A DNA stretch of 22,519 nucleotides, taken from assembly GCA_022560215.1 (NCBI GenBank), contig JADFTO010000002.1, positions 10,213 through 32,731 on the forward strand, given 5' to 3'. The stretch is from Pseudomonadota bacterium. GTDB lineage: Bacteria; Pseudomonadota; Alphaproteobacteria; Rhodospirillales; 2-02-FULL-58-16. Position numbers and translations under genes: made by a program. The notes below the pieces were generated by a model, which worked only from the letters and a program-made list of their open reading frames with translations, was not told where the DNA came from and ran no database searches. This document shows positions 21,160 through 22,519 of this stretch, in pieces (within the stretch, counting starts at the first letter, position 1; every line of letters begins with the position of its first letter).

Positions 21160-21647
21160 TGTTCGACAAACCCTTGGTCTCCGCCGCCGCCGATATCCTG
21201 GACGCCTGCCGGGCGGCCGGGCTCAGCCTGGCGACGGCCGAATCGTGCACCGGCGGGCTGATCGCGGGCTGCCTGACGGCCGTTCCGGGATCGTCCGACG
21301 TGATGGATCGGGGCTTCGTCACCTACTCCAACCAGGCCAAGACCGACATGCTGGGCGTGCCGGCGGACCTCATTAACGCGGAGGGCGCCGTCAGCGAGGC
21401 GGTGGTCCGCGCCATGGCCGAGGGCGCGCTCAGCCGGTCGTCCGCTACCCTAAGCGTCGCCGTCACCGGCATCGCAGGTCCGGGCGGGGGCTCGCAATCC
21501 AAGCCCGTCGGGCTGGTCCACGTGGCGGCGGCGCGGCTCGGCGGCGAGGTGCTCCACCAACGCCGGGTCTTCGGCGGCGACCGCGACGCGGTCAGGCTGG
21601 CGGCGGTGGCGGCCGCGCTGGCATTGGTGAAGCGGCTGTTGGATTAG
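21159..21647 (+). CDS. pncC: Nicotinamide-nucleotide amidase (PncC, CinA C-terminal domain type)
   Basis: The 162-aa protein is the stand-alone CinA_C/PncC domain, which deamidates NMN to NaMN to recycle NAD breakdown products. The catalytic serine S29 lies in TAESCTGGLIAG, Y56 and K61 in VTYSNQAKTDMLGV are conserved, and AVTGIAGPGGG is a strong signature. The N-terminal CinA (COG1058) domain is absent, as is usual for this short form. The ATG overlaps the pgpA stop, so coupling is likely. Its 3' end overlaps the convergent START-domain gene by 4 nt. ispDF, often near this pair in alphaproteobacteria, is not present here. Confidence 0.92.
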   Translation: MFDKPLVSAAADILDACRAAGLSLATAESCTGGLIAGCLTAVPGSSDVMDRGFVTYSNQAKTDMLGVPADLINAEGAVSEAVVRAMAEGALSRSSATLSVAVTGIAGPGGGSQSKPVGLVHVAAARLGGEVLHQRRVFGGDRDAVRLAAVAAALALVKRLLD

Positions 21648-22075
21648 CCATGTATGGCCTTGGCCCGCTTCTCGAAGGCGGACACCATGACCTTGACCGC
21701 CTCGTTGAACAGGACTCCGACGGCCATCTGCAACAGGTGCGTGCGGAACTCGAAGTCGATATAGAAATCGACGGCGCAGGAACTCTCGCCCACGGGCTCG
21801 AACAGCCAGTGGTTGTTCAGGTACTTGAAGGGCCCTTCGTGGTAGGTGACGTCGATGCGCCGGGGCCGGTCCAGCACGTCCCTGGTGGTGAAGCGTTCGC
21901 GGAACATCTTGTAGCCGATCACCACGTCGGCGGTGATCACGTTGCCTTCGTGGGCGCGCACGCGGGTGGCCACGCACCAGGGCAGGAAGTCGGGATAGTG
22001 CTCGATGTCGGCGACGATGTCGAACATCTGTTCCGGCGTGTAGGGAAGCACGCGCCTTTCCGCGTGGGTGGGCAT
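21644..22075 (-). CDS. Coq10/RatA-type START-domain protein
   Basis: The 143-aa protein is a START/polyketide-cyclase-like fold of the Coq10-RatA family. It opens with ERRVLPYTPEQMFDIVADIEHYPDFLPWC, followed by YKMFRERFTTRD, FKYLNNHWLFEP and FYIDFEFRTHLLQMAVGVLFNE. In alphaproteobacteria the gene next to lipA is usually taken as the ubiquinone-binding Coq10-type member, assisting respiratory electron transfer. The RatA toxin name comes from an E. coli relative, and there is no ratB partner here. It lies 12 nt from lipA, probably in the same operon. Confidence 0.88.
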   Translation of the reverse strand: MPTHAERRVLPYTPEQMFDIVADIEHYPDFLPWCVATRVRAHEGNVITADVVIGYKMFRERFTTRDVLDRPRRIDVTYHEGPFKYLNNHWLFEPVGESSCAVDFYIDFEFRTHLLQMAVGVLFNEAVKVMVSAFEKRAKAIHG

Positions 22076-22087
22076 GGGCTTAGAGCG

Positions 22088-22519
22088 CTAGCGGGCGGCG
22101 CCGTGCGCGCGGGCCCGGCGCAGCCTCTCGAAGTCCCGGCCCGCGTGGTAGGACGAGCGGGTGAGCGGAGAGGCCGCCACCAGCAGGAAGCCCTTGGCCA
22201 GACCTAGGCGCCGGAAGCCGTTGAATTCGTCCGGCGTCACGGAGCGGGCGACGGCGGCGTGGCGGGGGGTGGGCTGCAAATACTGGCCGATGGTCAGGAA
22301 ATCGACTCCCGCGGTGCGCAAATCGTCCATCACCTGGTTGATTTCCCCCGGCTCCTCGCCGAGGCCCACCATCATTCCCGACTTGGTGAACAGCGACGGG
22401 TCCAGTTCCTTGGCCCGCTCCAGAAGGCGCAGGGAATGGTAATAGCGCGCCCCGGGCCGGATGGTGGGATAGAGCCGGGGCACGGTCTCCAGGTTGTGGT
22501 TGAAGACGTCGGGGCCGGC
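22088..22519 (-). CDS. lipA: Lipoyl synthase, C-terminal part (cut by window edge)
   Basis: LipA is a radical-SAM enzyme that inserts two sulfurs into protein-bound octanoyl groups. The last 143 residues are present; the 5' part with the CxxxCxxC cluster motif lies beyond the window. Visible hallmarks are PDVFNHNLETVPRLYPTIRP, KSGMMVGLGE, DFLTIGQYLQPTPRHAAV and the terminal RSSYHAG, whose serine binds the auxiliary Fe-S cluster. The reading frame runs open to the window end and stops with TAG at 22088. A START-domain gene follows 12 nt downstream. Confidence 0.95.
   Translation of the reverse strand, partial: AGPDVFNHNLETVPRLYPTIRPGARYYHSLRLLERAKELDPSLFTKSGMMVGLGEEPGEINQVMDDLRTAGVDFLTIGQYLQPTPRHAAVARSVTPDEFNGFRRLGLAKGFLLVAASPLTRSSYHAGRDFERLRRARAHGAAR

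Noticed and set aside
21644..22075. RatA toxin of a toxin-antitoxin pair
   Set aside because: There is no ratB partner gene; location next to lipA fits the ubiquinone-binding Coq10-type role better.
1..22519. Mobile elements, CRISPR arrays or defence islands
   Set aside because: No transposase, integrase, tandem spacer-repeat pattern or defence protein family was seen; gene content and order are core genome.

Overview
The window looks like the chromosome of a GC-rich alphaproteobacterium, most likely Rhodospirillales-like. The evidence is the gene order slt / dapA-smpB ... folK ... rpoZ-rsh-DUF2062-pdxJ-acpS-lepB-rnc-era, the single bifunctional Rsh protein, and a second conserved block, pgpA-pncC / Coq10-type START protein-lipA. 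The genus call is inference. I see no transposase, phage gene, integrase, CRISPR array, rRNA or tRNA.

Layout. (1) 1-179 is non-coding and unusually structured: an 18-bp inverted repeat encloses two perfect small hairpins, and more dyads follow. (2) 180-6963, minus strand, is a tightly packed housekeeping operon, rpoZ-rsh-DUF2062-pdxJ-acpS-lepB-rnc-era. Several junctions are 4-nt ATGA overlaps. It is probably driven from a good promoter at 6997-7025 whose spacer is a perfect dyad. (3) folK (minus) and a plus-strand NYN-domain gene diverge from an AT-rich gap. That gap holds a well-formed 23-codon upstream ORF overlapping the NYN start. NYN, a family 5 uracil-DNA glycosylase, thrH, a nu-class-like GST and an isoprenylcysteine-methyltransferase-like membrane protein then run on the plus strand. 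(4) dapA-smpB (minus) diverge from a plus-strand envelope run: slt, a DUF898 (YjgN) membrane protein, an M48 metalloprotease, an alpha/beta hydrolase and a serine/threonine dehydratase. (5) Bactofilin and an M23 peptidase form an overlapping minus-strand pair. pgpA and pncC follow on plus, then the START protein and the C-terminal part of lipA on minus.

Together the genes cover stringent response and transcription (rpoZ, rsh), ribosome and RNA processing (rnc, era, smpB), lipid and secretion functions (acpS, lepB, pgpA, lipA), cofactors (pdxJ, folK, pncC, Coq10-like), lysine/peptidoglycan precursor supply (dapA) and cell-wall remodelling or shape (slt, M48, bactofilin, M23).

Most of the window is ordinary core genome. 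The parts worth a second look are non-coding or very small: the structured element at 1-90, the 23-codon leader ORF before the NYN gene, the operator-like dyad in the rpoZ promoter, the strong hairpin between rpoZ and rsh, and a hairpin covering the thrH ribosome binding site. I found no clear undescribed multi-gene system.
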